A stretch of DNA of 43,048 nucleotides from a virus (IMGVR_UViG_3300032287_002590:1-43048), one strand, 5' to 3'; shown: positions 31,776 to 41,372, numbered from the stretch's first letter. Translations and numbers: made by a program. Notes: generated by a model from the letters alone, not told the origin.

Positions 31776-32228
31776 CTAGAAAGAGATGCGTGGAATTAAA
31801 ACGCGATTATCTTTGGTTTTCAAACCAAAGCCGGAGCGCGTGCCGATATAGAAAACGAAAGGCACGACATAGCTCCATTGGCGCTCAAATTCTACATCTA
31901 TTGTGGACCTTACGGGACCATTACGGGTAATCGGCCAACTTTTGCATGACCATAATTCAAGTAAGGCATAAGTTCCATCCGTTGACTCGGGAGTAACCCA
32001 TTCAAATGGAATGCCGTCATAAGCCCTAGCTTCAAGAAAATTAGAAATAGTAGATACATCATTGTTGACTACATTAAATTTTACCTTGTAAATGTCTCTT
32101 ATTGGGTGCAGGCCAAATTTTACGCGGTATGTGTAACCGTCGCCGAGATTTTGATCGGAGGTTACTGCTTCAATTTGCCGATTGATGCTAAAATCAGGCG
32201 CAATAGATGGAAATGTTGGATAGCCCAT
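31776..32228 (-). CDS. Minor tail protein M-like (second copy)
   Basis: 150 residues. Similar to the preceding gene at its start (TFPSIAPDFS, then a central LEARAYDGIPFEW and the C-terminal strand pair) and likely a paralogue; gpM-type minor tail proteins form the junction of tape measure and tip. Lambda has only one such gene. The start lies at the stop of the first copy (1-base overlap). Confidence 0.65.
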   Translation of the reverse strand: MGYPTFPSIAPDFSINRQIEAVTSDQNLGDGYTYRVKFGLHPIRDIYKVKFNVVNNDVSTISNFLEARAYDGIPFEWVTPESTDGTYALLELWSCKSWPITRNGPVRSTIDVEFERQWSYVVPFVFYIGTRSGFGLKTKDNRVLIPRISF

Positions 32229-32572
32229 TATGAAAACCCGTAAAACTCTTGAAAAGTTGCTTTAATCGTAACGTCATTACACGCAGTTTGAGATCGAGTC
32301 CATTTATCACAAACATACTTGCGTTGAGAGTCGCCGGGGTGTGTGTAGTAAAAAAATCTATTATCCCTAACCCTAGCAAACAAAAAATCGCCAATGATCA
32401 AAGAGTTGCTTACATTAACGTGAAACTCTAGTTCGCGTTTAATTGGAGTTCTACCAAGTCCGATAACGCGACTAATGGATGGCTTGGCCTTGAGATCCAT
32501 TCCTTGGAACCTTGGCTCTATTAGAAGTGTTGCAGGAAAAGTTGGCGCAATGTTTGGGAATGTTAATGTCAT
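32228..32572 (-). CDS. Minor tail protein M-like (first copy)
   Basis: 114 residues with the gpM-like layout: N-terminal TLTFPNIAPTFP, then EFHVNVSNSLIIGDFLFARVRDN and F-W/F-rich C-terminal strands. It directly follows the tape measure gene, as in lambda (H-M-L). Confidence 0.7.
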   Translation of the reverse strand: MTLTFPNIAPTFPATLLIEPRFQGMDLKAKPSISRVIGLGRTPIKRELEFHVNVSNSLIIGDFLFARVRDNRFFYYTHPGDSQRKYVCDKWTRSQTACNDVTIKATFQEFYGFS

Positions 32573-35500
32573 TATTCATCACCATAAAGTGTTCCACCAG
32601 GGCGCTTTTCGCGCACAATTACGGCCATAATTTGATCACCCAATAGCTTGCCGAACTCTTGCGATTTCTGTTCATTGCCCTGTGCGCTGCTACCGCTGGC
32701 ATCTACGTTGACCGAGACGTTGACGCCTCCGCCACTCTCTCCTTTGCCGCCCTGCATCGCCACAGGGATGCGCTTGCCATCAGGCAAGGGTACATAGGCC
32801 TCGGGCATTGAACCCTCACCAAACATCGCAAGCTGAGGGGTATTGGCAATGCCTCCGCGAGCGTAGGTGTGGAGTTTCAGGGGTCCTTTGTCGGTCATCA
32901 CGCCGCCTTCGGCGAACTTAAATGGGCTAGCGGTACTAAAGCTAGAAAGATCGCCGCCAATTACAGAGGTTGGCCCACCGAGAATGTTGCGGATCATCTG
33001 CGCAAGCTGTGCAACAACAAGCTGCTGCAAAATCACTTCGGTCATGTCTGTTAACATGCTGATAGCAAATGATCTGAAATCAGTCGCGCCAGTGGTTGCT
33101 AATTCTTTTAGTGCGGTGGTCAATCCGCCAAGTCCTTTCTGCGTCAAACCAGTGACGGCTTCGTTTAACGTTCCAATGGAAATAATGTAACTATCAATGC
33201 CCGTCACAACGCTTTCTTCTAGCTTAAATGTGTAGCGTTTATCGTTCTGGGCCTTGTTTAAGGCTTCTTGGGCTGCAATTTGTTCCTTGTAGGCAGCGGT
33301 TTCTTCGTTAATCTGAGCAGTCTTGGCTTCGTATTGCATAGGATTTTGCTGCTGATTTATTGCCGCAAGCTGAGTTTGGTAAGCGTTTATTGTTGCGGTA
33401 TGAGTTCGGGTTACACGATCAAGGTCTACTTGCTGATCGGCTATTTCTGGGCGAGAGCCCAACCCTTCCTTTCGCAGCCGGTTTGACAGATTAAATTCAG
33501 TAGTCTGATCCAGAATAGATTTGGTTTGTGATTTGTATGCGCTAACATTGCTTGCCGCGTCAAGTGCAATTTGCGCAGCGCGTTGATCATTAATGGCGCT
33601 TGTGATCAATGCTATTGCATTGGCTAGATTTTTGTATTGATCGGGTAGCCTGTTCTTGTCAATTGTGCCTAGCTCGCTTTGAAGCACTTTTAGCTTTTCT
33701 GTATAATCAAGTGTCAGCTGATTTATTTTTATTTGCTGATCAATTACCTCAGAGCGAACGCCTTTAAGCATCAGCTCATTCCGCAAGGTAAGTTCCTGTT
33801 GCTGATCTCGCAGGGCTTTAGTCTGTGAACGATAGGATTCAGTAAAAGAATTGACCTCGGCAAGCACTTTTTGCTGTGAAACTGGACCGATGTTGGCTTC
33901 AACTAATTCTTGTTCCTTTCGGGCATTAAGTAGATTAGCTTCCGAAATTCTTACGTCACCCATGTCAGTGGTAAAGCGCCCTTTTCCGCTGGCTACGCCA
34001 GGTTGAGTGCGGGCTAGGGTGGTGCCTGAGATTTGGTTAAAAACTTGCCGAGCATTAGCCTTGCGTTCATCCATTGCTTTGATGCCGGAACGCTCGTAAT
34101 GCTTATCAAAAAGTAAGGCCGCCTGTTCGGGAGATTGCGCGGTCCTAAGGTTTGTAAGAGAATTGGATTCAGGGCCTCTCATTTCTGAGACTAAAAAGCG
34201 CAGTTGAGTTGCCATATCACCGGCCTGGCTACGGCCTCCGGCAAATCGCACAAGGTCAGTCTGACGGCTGCCGGTCCACTGAGCCAAGCCATAGCCGCCA
34301 ACCCCGCGAGGCAGGCCAACGGCGCCGCCTTCGTTGATGCGTGGGTTCAGGCCTGATTCGCGCATCAGGTTGCCGACGATGCCGGCGACCTGGGCATTGG
34401 TCAGGCCCAGCGCGGATTTCAAGGCGGTGGCGATTTCAGCGCCTGTACCTTTTGCGCCAACGTTAATCGGCATCCCAGCCGCCGACTGCGGAACCTCTGC
34501 GTATCGAGCAGTGTTCTCTGCCGACGCAACCGATGACGTGACACCCTGTTGCATTAGCGCGGTATTCTGCCTGACTTCACGAACCTGCCTGTCCCTGTCT
34601 TCATAGATAGCCTTAAGTCGATTAGCAAAAGCGAGTGCTTCGCGTGCAGGGCCAACAAGTGCTGACTCCTGAGCGCGTCGAGTTGCTTCAATTAAGGAGT
34701 TTTCAAGCTCATAGCGTTTGCGAATCAGGTTTTGCTGATGCTCAAATACCCGATCGGCGAGTCGAATTGCATTGTTAGCAAGCAGTTCTGCGCGACGGCG
34801 TTCTTCGGCGTCAAGCTGCTCTCGTAGCTTGGTTTCCTTGTCGGCTTTAGCAGCGGCCTGCCTTTCGGCTTTGTCGTCGGCAGCGGTTAGGTCGCCGAGG
34901 ATTGGGGCGGATGAACTTTGATTAAAAAGAGTTGGATCGTAGGTAGGAAACAACTTTTGGCCATCAGCCAATCTGTCAGCAAAAAAGTTTCCTTCAGGCG
35001 CATTTTTAGGCAATCCTTCGGCCGGAATGGTGTTAGCCGGTATAAACATCGGCTTGACAACATTATTCGCAAAATTACCTATGCCTTGCAGAGCTTTGAC
35101 CGCAAGTGAATTAGTTTCAAACTTATACATCTCTCGCGCAGCCCAAGCAAATAGGCCGACCATAGTCTTAATGCCTTTCTCCTGAGAGCTGATCCAGTTA
35201 ATGAATTTTGCCGCTACATCTTGAAAACCTGAGCCAACTACTTGGAAGAGCCCGCCGTAAGACTCCGCCATTCTTGTTAAGGCAAGATTTAGCCTTTCGC
35301 CCGCTTTTTCGGGAGATGAGCCAATCAACTTGGCGGCATTGTCGTAATCATTAAGTTGCCCCTTTGCAAACTTGACAAAATCAGCAATGCTTACTTTGCC
35401 GTCTTGTAGATCCTTTGCAAGTTGTGCCAAGGGCCTACCAGTTGCTTGTGCAAACTTTGCGACTGCGCCAGGGATTCGTTCGCCCAATTGCCCTGAAAGT

Positions 35501-38500
35501 TCTTCGGCGCTAATCTTTCCTTTAGATAGAATCTGAGTAGTTGCTGTGATAATGGACTGCAAATCGTCCTGCGATGCACCAAACGCAACGCCCGAGGCAA
35601 GCAAGCCTTTGTAGATAGCTTCCGTATCTTTCAGCGTCAAGCCATTGGCAGTAGCGGCAGCGGTTATCTTTGCGTATCCATCAATTGTGGCTTGAAGTCC
35701 AACGCTGTAATCAGTTGAAACCTGACGAGCAAATTGAAGTTTCTGGTTGTAGTCGGCTTGGCCAGTTGATACCTGAGCAAGAGCTGTTTTGGCAAGGTTA
35801 AGCTCAGCAACCATTTCAGCAACAGCCGTTGCTTGCATCCTTAACTGCTGGACGCCAAGTCCAACAGCGGCGCCAATCTCAGCGCCCGCAGGTCCGGCAA
35901 CGACGCCGCCGATAGTTGCTCCTGCAAGCCCTTCTGGTCCTGCAAAAAAGCCTGCAGCGGCAACACTGGTAGCAGTGCGGCCTAGGTCCTTAAGTTGCCC
36001 CTTGAGTCCCGCTCGCTTACGCGCAGTCACCTGCTCATTCGTCTCAACCAGCGCCAGCTTTTTGTATTGATCCTCTAAAGCAATTAGTTCAAGGCGTAAT
36101 TCTTTATATCTAACACTCGTCATTTTTACGGAAGCCATTTGCTTCTGTAAATGATCAATTCTTTGCCGATATGCGCTTTCGCTTCCGAGTACAGTTGCCT
36201 GGCCCTGCAGACTGCTGCTATTGAGGGATTTCAGTCTTGCTTGTTCGGTGACAAGCTCCCTGATAAGTGCAATTCGTTTATTGTACGCGGGATTACCGCT
36301 TTCTAGGACTGATGCCTCTTGCTGCAGTTGCGCAATTCGCTGCTGCATTCCGGCATCACTAGCTGGACTAATCGCTGGACCAAATTGGCCGAGCCCAGCA
36401 TCGCGGCCCACTCTGCGATCGAATCCTTCACGGCTTGGCCCGAATTGGCCGAGCCCAGCATCGCCCATGCCTTCGTATCCACTCATACGATATGGATAGC
36501 CAATTAAATTGCCATTGGCATCGCGCTGGACTTGCGCAGTGCCTTTGTTTTCCTCATCTTTGCTGCCGGTACGGCCATCGCTAGTATTTGTGTATTGCTG
36601 GCGATCCGCAATCTTATTGGCACGCCTTGCAAATGCTTCCGCCTGCCTGCCAGCTTGCTCGTAAGCATCGCCCATGCCTACAACGCCTGAAGTTAGGCTC
36701 TTGTGTTGATTTTCTAATAGCTGAATTTCGCTGCGAAGTTGCTTGTATTTTGGGTCAAGTGCGCTTAACGCATCAGCCTGCTGTCGAAGGTCAGCAATTC
36801 TTTGTTGATAAGCATCAGAGCTTCCGATGGCTACGGATTGCCCTTTGAGCAAATCATTTTCTAGGCTTTGAAGCCGTTTGTATTCGGCGCCTAACTCTCT
36901 GATCTGATTCTGCAGCTCTTGATACTTAGCGGTGTTCAGTCCAATTGCTGAAGCTTGCTGTTCAAGATCAGCGATTCTTTGCTTAAAGCCTTGATCGCTT
37001 TTCGGGTCTACTGGATATACGTTCTCGCCTGCGTAGCTGCCAGCCAAGAACTGTGCTTGATTGGTCGCATCTTGGGCCTGCTGGCCTGAGTTGTTGAGGT
37101 ATAGGTTGTTTGATCGCTTTGCAGCAGCAAGTTGTTCGGCTGAGAATTGCCTTGCCTTAGCAGTTGCGGTAACATACCCATTACCAACCTCAAATACACT
37201 TGCGGTAAGTTTTTTGTATTCAAGTTCTAAGTTTTTAATTGTTGACGCCTGCTGCCTAAAGGCATCAGTACCCGTAACCGTTTGCCTGAGTTGATCACGT
37301 TCATAGCGCAATCTGGCTTCAAGCGCTGCGGGCGTACCTAGCAGTGTTGACTCTGCCGGTTGCAGCATGACCGGGACGGAGCCTGGCGCTGGCTGAGCAA
37401 TAAACCTCCCATTGGCAAGCTCCGCCTGAGGAGCCCCAGTTCCTTGCGGGTTGAAATAGTTGTTTCTATCTATTAACTTAGCGTCTCGCCTTGTAATCCT
37501 ATTGTAAGTATCTTTTCCGATATTAAGCTCACGATTTAGTAGTCCTTGTGATGCTGCTTGGCTTTTAGTGGCTATGTCAAGATCTTTGACGGTTTGCAAA
37601 TACTGTTCGCTTCCTTTGTCAAGATTTTGTATCCGAGCACTTAATTCAGAAACAAGAAGCGAGTCCGCTGCAAGAGTATTTGGAAGACTTGGAAGATTAG
37701 CAGTTGCGCCATAGCCCGATGCCAGGGTTGCGCCGGAATACGCTTGATTATCCGCGACAACATTTAATCGGTTTTGCCTTAATGATGCTACTGTTTCAAG
37801 TTCTTTTACTCGGGTAAGTGTGGCAATATATTCTGTAGACTTAAAATTAAGGTCATTTATGCCATTTTTAAGCCCTGCAACCTGTGCGGTAAGCTTGTTA
37901 AACGTATTTCCAATGGGTGCATTGACAAGCTGGCCTAGGGTTGCTTGCGCTTGTCCTGCTGACTGAGTAAGCCTGGTGTATTCAGCTTCAAGTTGGGATA
38001 TTTCAAGACGCAATCTTCTGTATCCATCTTCAGTCATCCCAACTACTTGAGCTTGCTTTTGAAGATCAGCAATACGTTGTTGATAATCTTGTGAGCTACC
38101 TTGTGCGTATTGAGCCGGAAGCGTGTTTTCTGCGCCAGAGGTGCCAGCCAAAAACTCCTGCCTTTTATCGGCTTGAATGGTGCCGCTGTTGTTCAGGTAT
38201 AAATTGGTCGAACGTTGTGCAGCGGTAGCAGCAGCGGCAGCAGCATCTTTCTGCGCCTGCGAAAACTCGTTTGCACTTTGCGTTGCTATTTTATATGTTT
38301 TGTCTAAACCAACAATGTTAGTTGTTAGCAGCTTATACTCTTGCTGTATAGCATGAGCTTCGCGGCGGAGCTTTTCGTATTCGCTGGCTGTTAAATCTGC
38401 ACTCTTGCTTGCATTGTGCAAAGCAGCAATTTGAGCTTGCAGATTATTTTCAGTTTTGTCACTTATACTTGCAAATCGCTGAAGCTCCTCGCGCAGCGAG

Positions 38501-38628
38501 GTAAGCGTCTTTTCGCTGGTAGCAGAACCATCGCCCATGCGCTTAAGCGCATCGTGGAACCTGTCGATCTGCCGTGAGTCGGCGTCAATCAGGAACTCAA
38601 ACTGGACAGTCCGCTTGGATGGAGCCAT
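32572..38628 (-). CDS. Tape measure protein with repeats and embedded phage tail lysozyme
   Basis: 2018 residues. From 1 to about 880 it is a helical coiled-coil region with repeated RIADLQ/RIAQLQ modules (about 60 residues each) and two copies of an NLYLNNSG segment; two DAGLGQFGP copies lie near 715. A hydrophobic tape measure domain spans about 900-1120 (VAGPAGAEIGAAVGLGV then LSGQLGERIPGAVAKF). A phage tail lysozyme domain lies about 1390-1535, with IVGNLMRESGLNP (catalytic Glu near 1424). A further helical region and a glycine-serine tail follow. It sets tail length (long, roughly 300 nm if the usual 0.15 nm per residue holds) and can cut peptidoglycan on entry. Confidence 0.9.
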   Translation of the reverse strand: MAPSKRTVQFEFLIDADSRQIDRFHDALKRMGDGSATSEKTLTSLREELQRFASISDKTENNLQAQIAALHNASKSADLTASEYEKLRREAHAIQQEYKLLTTNIVGLDKTYKIATQSANEFSQAQKDAAAAAATAAQRSTNLYLNNSGTIQADKRQEFLAGTSGAENTLPAQYAQGSSQDYQQRIADLQKQAQVVGMTEDGYRRLRLEISQLEAEYTRLTQSAGQAQATLGQLVNAPIGNTFNKLTAQVAGLKNGINDLNFKSTEYIATLTRVKELETVASLRQNRLNVVADNQAYSGATLASGYGATANLPSLPNTLAADSLLVSELSARIQNLDKGSEQYLQTVKDLDIATKSQAASQGLLNRELNIGKDTYNRITRRDAKLIDRNNYFNPQGTGAPQAELANGRFIAQPAPGSVPVMLQPAESTLLGTPAALEARLRYERDQLRQTVTGTDAFRQQASTIKNLELEYKKLTASVFEVGNGYVTATAKARQFSAEQLAAAKRSNNLYLNNSGQQAQDATNQAQFLAGSYAGENVYPVDPKSDQGFKQRIADLEQQASAIGLNTAKYQELQNQIRELGAEYKRLQSLENDLLKGQSVAIGSSDAYQQRIADLRQQADALSALDPKYKQLRSEIQLLENQHKSLTSGVVGMGDAYEQAGRQAEAFARRANKIADRQQYTNTSDGRTGSKDEENKGTAQVQRDANGNLIGYPYRMSGYEGMGDAGLGQFGPSREGFDRRVGRDAGLGQFGPAISPASDAGMQQRIAQLQQEASVLESGNPAYNKRIALIRELVTEQARLKSLNSSSLQGQATVLGSESAYRQRIDHLQKQMASVKMTSVRYKELRLELIALEDQYKKLALVETNEQVTARKRAGLKGQLKDLGRTATSVAAAGFFAGPEGLAGATIGGVVAGPAGAEIGAAVGLGVQQLRMQATAVAEMVAELNLAKTALAQVSTGQADYNQKLQFARQVSTDYSVGLQATIDGYAKITAAATANGLTLKDTEAIYKGLLASGVAFGASQDDLQSIITATTQILSKGKISAEELSGQLGERIPGAVAKFAQATGRPLAQLAKDLQDGKVSIADFVKFAKGQLNDYDNAAKLIGSSPEKAGERLNLALTRMAESYGGLFQVVGSGFQDVAAKFINWISSQEKGIKTMVGLFAWAAREMYKFETNSLAVKALQGIGNFANNVVKPMFIPANTIPAEGLPKNAPEGNFFADRLADGQKLFPTYDPTLFNQSSSAPILGDLTAADDKAERQAAAKADKETKLREQLDAEERRRAELLANNAIRLADRVFEHQQNLIRKRYELENSLIEATRRAQESALVGPAREALAFANRLKAIYEDRDRQVREVRQNTALMQQGVTSSVASAENTARYAEVPQSAAGMPINVGAKGTGAEIATALKSALGLTNAQVAGIVGNLMRESGLNPRINEGGAVGLPRGVGGYGLAQWTGSRQTDLVRFAGGRSQAGDMATQLRFLVSEMRGPESNSLTNLRTAQSPEQAALLFDKHYERSGIKAMDERKANARQVFNQISGTTLARTQPGVASGKGRFTTDMGDVRISEANLLNARKEQELVEANIGPVSQQKVLAEVNSFTESYRSQTKALRDQQQELTLRNELMLKGVRSEVIDQQIKINQLTLDYTEKLKVLQSELGTIDKNRLPDQYKNLANAIALITSAINDQRAAQIALDAASNVSAYKSQTKSILDQTTEFNLSNRLRKEGLGSRPEIADQQVDLDRVTRTHTATINAYQTQLAAINQQQNPMQYEAKTAQINEETAAYKEQIAAQEALNKAQNDKRYTFKLEESVVTGIDSYIISIGTLNEAVTGLTQKGLGGLTTALKELATTGATDFRSFAISMLTDMTEVILQQLVVAQLAQMIRNILGGPTSVIGGDLSSFSTASPFKFAEGGVMTDKGPLKLHTYARGGIANTPQLAMFGEGSMPEAYVPLPDGKRIPVAMQGGKGESGGGVNVSVNVDASGSSAQGNEQKSQEFGKLLGDQIMAVIVREKRPGGTLYGDE

Positions 38629-38641
38629 AGCCCCAGTCTAA

Positions 38642-39303
38642 TCAAGTCTTATTTATTAGCTTCAAAGCATGGCGCTCCATTAGCTGAAGATCCTCAAGCA
38701 TTTCGCGTTTATTCTCTACAGCAAATACATCCATGTACCACTGTAGCGTTTGCTTATTCATGCCGGTGCATGTTCCCATCCCGGCATAAACCCAGTCGGT
38801 GCCCATCCGCAGGAACATCATTGCTGATTCCCAGCAGTCCTCCCAAACTTCCAATGGTCCAAGGGATTCAGCGTCAGCAAGGCTCGGGGAAATCACCTTA
38901 CTGACGCCAAGCGTCTTCTGATCTTCGTTGAGCCCGCCACCCTTGCTGCCAGGGTTGGAAAACCAAAGCTCAACAAAATCAGTTAGTTTCCCGTTCGTGC
39001 CTTCTGCAACGCATCAAAATAAATTTGTGCAAAGCTAATGGAATAAAACTGATCATTCAGCATTTCGGACAAATCCTTTTTGCTAAATGGAATTTCCTTG
39101 CCAGCTTCATCTTGAACGCCGCTCCAGTCAACGACAACGCCTTTCAGTAGTTCAGCGTCACCGGCAAACTTTTGCGCTTCCTTGAAGCCGACACGCTTGA
39201 ACTTGAGGCGAACCTCGGATTCGATCAGCACACCTTCTTCATCGGGTTCACGAATTACGCCAGTCCACCAATATGTGCCACTGGTTTTGCGGGTAAATGC
39301 CAT
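38642..39303 (-). CDS. Tail assembly chaperone GT fusion made by -1 frameshift
   Basis: Combined reading of the G-like ORF (106 residues, 39303 to 38983) and a downstream -1 frame that is open from 38986 to 38642 (114 residues) and ends in a DUF1799-like domain (VWEDCWESAMMFLRMGTDW, then EDLQLMERHALKLIN). The G stop TAA is directly preceded by the slippery heptamer GGGAAAC in the correct phase. A -1 slip gives a 220-residue G-T product, as in lambda gpG/gpGT. The chaperone pair helps load the tape measure before tail tube assembly. Confidence 0.75.
38983..39303 (-). CDS. Tail assembly chaperone G-like
   Basis: 106 residues, the zero-frame product ending at 38983. Alpha/beta protein: a T-S-G-T-Y-W-W start, a central SGVQDEAGKEIPFSKKD and a C-terminal helix FYSISFAQIYFDALQKA. 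Position between the tail terminator and tape measure genes and the slippery site at its end identify it as the gpG equivalent. Confidence 0.8.
   Translation of the reverse strand: MAFTRKTSGTYWWTGVIREPDEEGVLIESEVRLKFKRVGFKEAQKFAGDAELLKGVVVDWSGVQDEAGKEIPFSKKDLSEMLNDQFYSISFAQIYFDALQKARTGN
38986..38992 (-). promoter_or_regulatory. -1 ribosomal frameshift site GGGAAAC
   Basis: On the coding strand the heptamer G-GGA-AAC is in the X-XXY-YYZ phase and the G stop codon TAA follows at once. Lambda uses GGGAAAG for the same purpose. Re-reading the C gives CTA ACT GAT and continues through 114 codons with no stop. Confidence 0.75.
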
Positions 39304-39330
39304 CTGGGGTAGTGTGGTGTTGCCCGCTAA

Positions 39331-39777
39331 TTATAGCGATGTTTGATCACCCTGAGAGTGCCTAAACCTAATCTCATAGGTCAATCCAATTACGCCATCA
39401 TTGCCTTCAATGGCAAAATTAGCGCCTGCTTCAGCTACGTCTTGAACGCCTGGCAAGTTGCCTAGCGTCAAATCCACAAACCCATTAACGGTTGGCAGCA
39501 ATCGCCCGTGTGCATCGCTAATGATTGGGTCAGCTTCCTGATCCGGTACATCGGCGTGTACGATTACTAATACAGCAATTGTCAAAACCTTATCAATTTT
39601 GCAGGCCGAGGTCTGTTGCGTCGGAACCTCGTTTAACGGCTTTACAATAATTGCGGGCATTTCACCGCGAGCAACCATTTCGGCGCGACTGCGATAAGCT
39701 CTGCCGCCGATGCCGTTCGTTGCCTCCAATCGTGAAACAACCCTTTTTAAGATTGTTTCACGAATTGAATCAGCCAT
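39331..39777 (-). CDS. Tail terminator / gpU-like protein
   Basis: 148 residues with the alpha/beta pattern of tail terminators: IRETILKRVVSRLEATNG, then CKIDKVLTIAVLVIVHADV, a charged linker and YEIRFRHSQGD at the end. It would cap the growing tail and join the head. It follows the tail tube gene with a TGATG overlap, which reverses the usual order. Confidence 0.65.
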   Translation of the reverse strand: MADSIRETILKRVVSRLEATNGIGGRAYRSRAEMVARGEMPAIIVKPLNEVPTQQTSACKIDKVLTIAVLVIVHADVPDQEADPIISDAHGRLLPTVNGFVDLTLGNLPGVQDVAEAGANFAIEGNDGVIGLTYEIRFRHSQGDQTSL

Positions 39778-40964
39778 CAGCTATAGACAAGATAAAAGTC
39801 GTCGTTACCAGTTGCGCTGGGAATAGCCGTATAGGGCAGGTTCAGCATCTCAAATCCATCCATCGTGCTGTAAGTCGGTTGGCCAAGGTCACAGCGGGGG
39901 ACAACAAGCGAAACGCGGCGGCCCGCGTCACCGTAGATCACGCTGCTCAGTGCCCCGCTAGTACCGTCAGAAAGCGAGCTGGTAAACGGGTCAAACGTTG
40001 CAATGGCCGTCGCCTCCATCATTACTGTGCCAGAAGACTGGCCATCGGGAATGACGACTTCCTTTGTGCAACCAATGAGTTCCCGGTAGTTGACCGTGTT
40101 ACCTGCGTCAAGGGTGATGCTTTGGAAGCAACCGGCAACACCAAAGAATCGAGTAGCCCGAACGTTATCGGTACGGTAAACAAGAGGCACCGATTGGTTT
40201 GCGTAGGCCAGCGTATAAGTAGACTGAGCGGTATCGGTTGGGTTAGAATAAATACCAGTGATCGTGAAGTTCAGCGTACCAAACTCGCCCAGTGCCATGT
40301 TTAGCGTGAACGTGCCACGGCAACCAAGCAACTTATGCTGCACACCATCAACGTTGTAAGTGATAGTTGCGCTTGTATCCGCAACGCCGCTTGTGGTGCT
40401 GATTGGTCGATACGAAACGTTTGCAGCAATGCTATAGGCGCTTGATGCACCCGGTACAAACGTGGTGCTGATCGGAACTACAGTGGCAACCTTGCTGGTT
40501 CCGTTGTAGGCAGTAATAACGCCAACGTGGCCGTTACCAGTGCCACTGGAAATCGAAATGATTTGCCCGCAATAGAAATCGTTTACCGCGCTAGTGCCAG
40601 CGGCAAGGGTGATGCTATTGGCGGCGCCAGCGGCTGCGGTGCCGGTCACTGCGGAGGCGGTAACGGTTTGAGCAGTTGCACAGCAGCGCAAGAGATCCGC
40701 TACAGCCGATGCCGTGCCTGCAGCGCCAGACCCAGCTAGCTCAACAGAAAAGGTGATACCAACTTGTGTGTTGACGATCGAAGTCTCATATGCACCGCGA
40801 TAGGGGCGGATGATACGACGCTGAGTCGTAGCCCCAGACAACGGCGAAAGCTGCAGATCATCATTGATCAACAGTGCGTTGGAACCAGTAGGAGACGAGT
40901 CAACTCCGTAGCTGGAGCCTTCAGTTTTGACCAACAGCAGCCGCTGTTTAGTTCTCAGTGGCAT
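39777..40964 (-). CDS. Major tail tube protein
   Basis: 395 residues. Beta-rich with the start LRTKQRLLLVKTEGSSYG and DDLQLSPLSGATTQRRIIRP, matching phage tail tube proteins (Phage_tube_2 type). Its middle is Ig-like, with many T, A, G and V strands. Hexamer rings of this protein build the tail tube. It starts inside a small upstream ORF. Confidence 0.75.
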   Translation of the reverse strand: MPLRTKQRLLLVKTEGSSYGVDSSPTGSNALLINDDLQLSPLSGATTQRRIIRPYRGAYETSIVNTQVGITFSVELAGSGAAGTASAVADLLRCCATAQTVTASAVTGTAAAGAANSITLAAGTSAVNDFYCGQIISISSGTGNGHVGVITAYNGTSKVATVVPISTTFVPGASSAYSIAANVSYRPISTTSGVADTSATITYNVDGVQHKLLGCRGTFTLNMALGEFGTLNFTITGIYSNPTDTAQSTYTLAYANQSVPLVYRTDNVRATRFFGVAGCFQSITLDAGNTVNYRELIGCTKEVVIPDGQSSGTVMMEATAIATFDPFTSSLSDGTSGALSSVIYGDAGRRVSLVVPRCDLGQPTYSTMDGFEMLNLPYTAIPSATGNDDFYLVYS

Positions 40965-41121
40965 TGGTCAGTACCTCGGGGGTTTTGCAAGTGGGTGCTT
41001 TAACTGGTGCAGGCTCGGAAGCGCGAGCTTCGCGGGCCGCCAAATCTTTGGACGCAATCGGTTCCGCCTCACCCGTTGCTGGGTTGACGATGTAGATTCC
41101 GCCTCGGGATTGATCGGTCAT
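40948..41121 (-). CDS. Small hypothetical protein (57 residues) upstream of tail tube
   Basis: ATG at 41121, stop at 40948-40950, overlapping the tail tube start by 17 bases. Sequence begins TDQSRGGIYIVNPATGEAEP and is rich in A, E and P; likely an accessory structural or regulatory peptide. The overlap suggests translational coupling. Low-complexity but with a sensible protein start. Confidence 0.5.
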   Translation of the reverse strand: MTDQSRGGIYIVNPATGEAEPIASKDLAAREARASEPAPVKAPTCKTPEVLTNATEN

Positions 41122-41372
41122 GGGCTAATGCTAGTCGGGTTCGGTACTTCACGCTCAGGCCCCAGTGGGGCACGGGTTCCCGCGAGGTAGCTCGGCTGCG
41201 CTGCAGCGGGTGAGTCTATGACTGGGTTTCCTGGCGGAAGCCTGCATGGGTTTTGTGCTCCCACTAGGGGGAGGACTGCAATTGCGAAATCGCAGGCAGT
41301 GACTGGGGTGGGAGTGGAGGTTGAAACATGCTGGCTTAGTTTTGGCTTAGATAGTGGCCTGGACCGTTTATC
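41122..41372. other. Intergenic spacer with small stem-loops
   Basis: 251 bases without a gene. It holds two short stems: GCCCC-AGT-GGGGC at 41159-41171 and CTCCC-ACTAGG-GGGAG at 41258-41273. Neither has a T run on either strand. I see no clear promoter. This may hold an mRNA processing or regulatory site between the head-proximal and tail gene groups. Confidence 0.4.

Noticed and set aside
32572-38628. CRISPR array suggested by repeats
   Set aside because: The repeated units are about 180 bases, imperfect and coding; no short repeat/spacer pattern is seen anywhere in the window.
41122-41372. Rightward small reading frames in this spacer
   Set aside because: No start signals, low complexity and opposite to all neighbouring genes.
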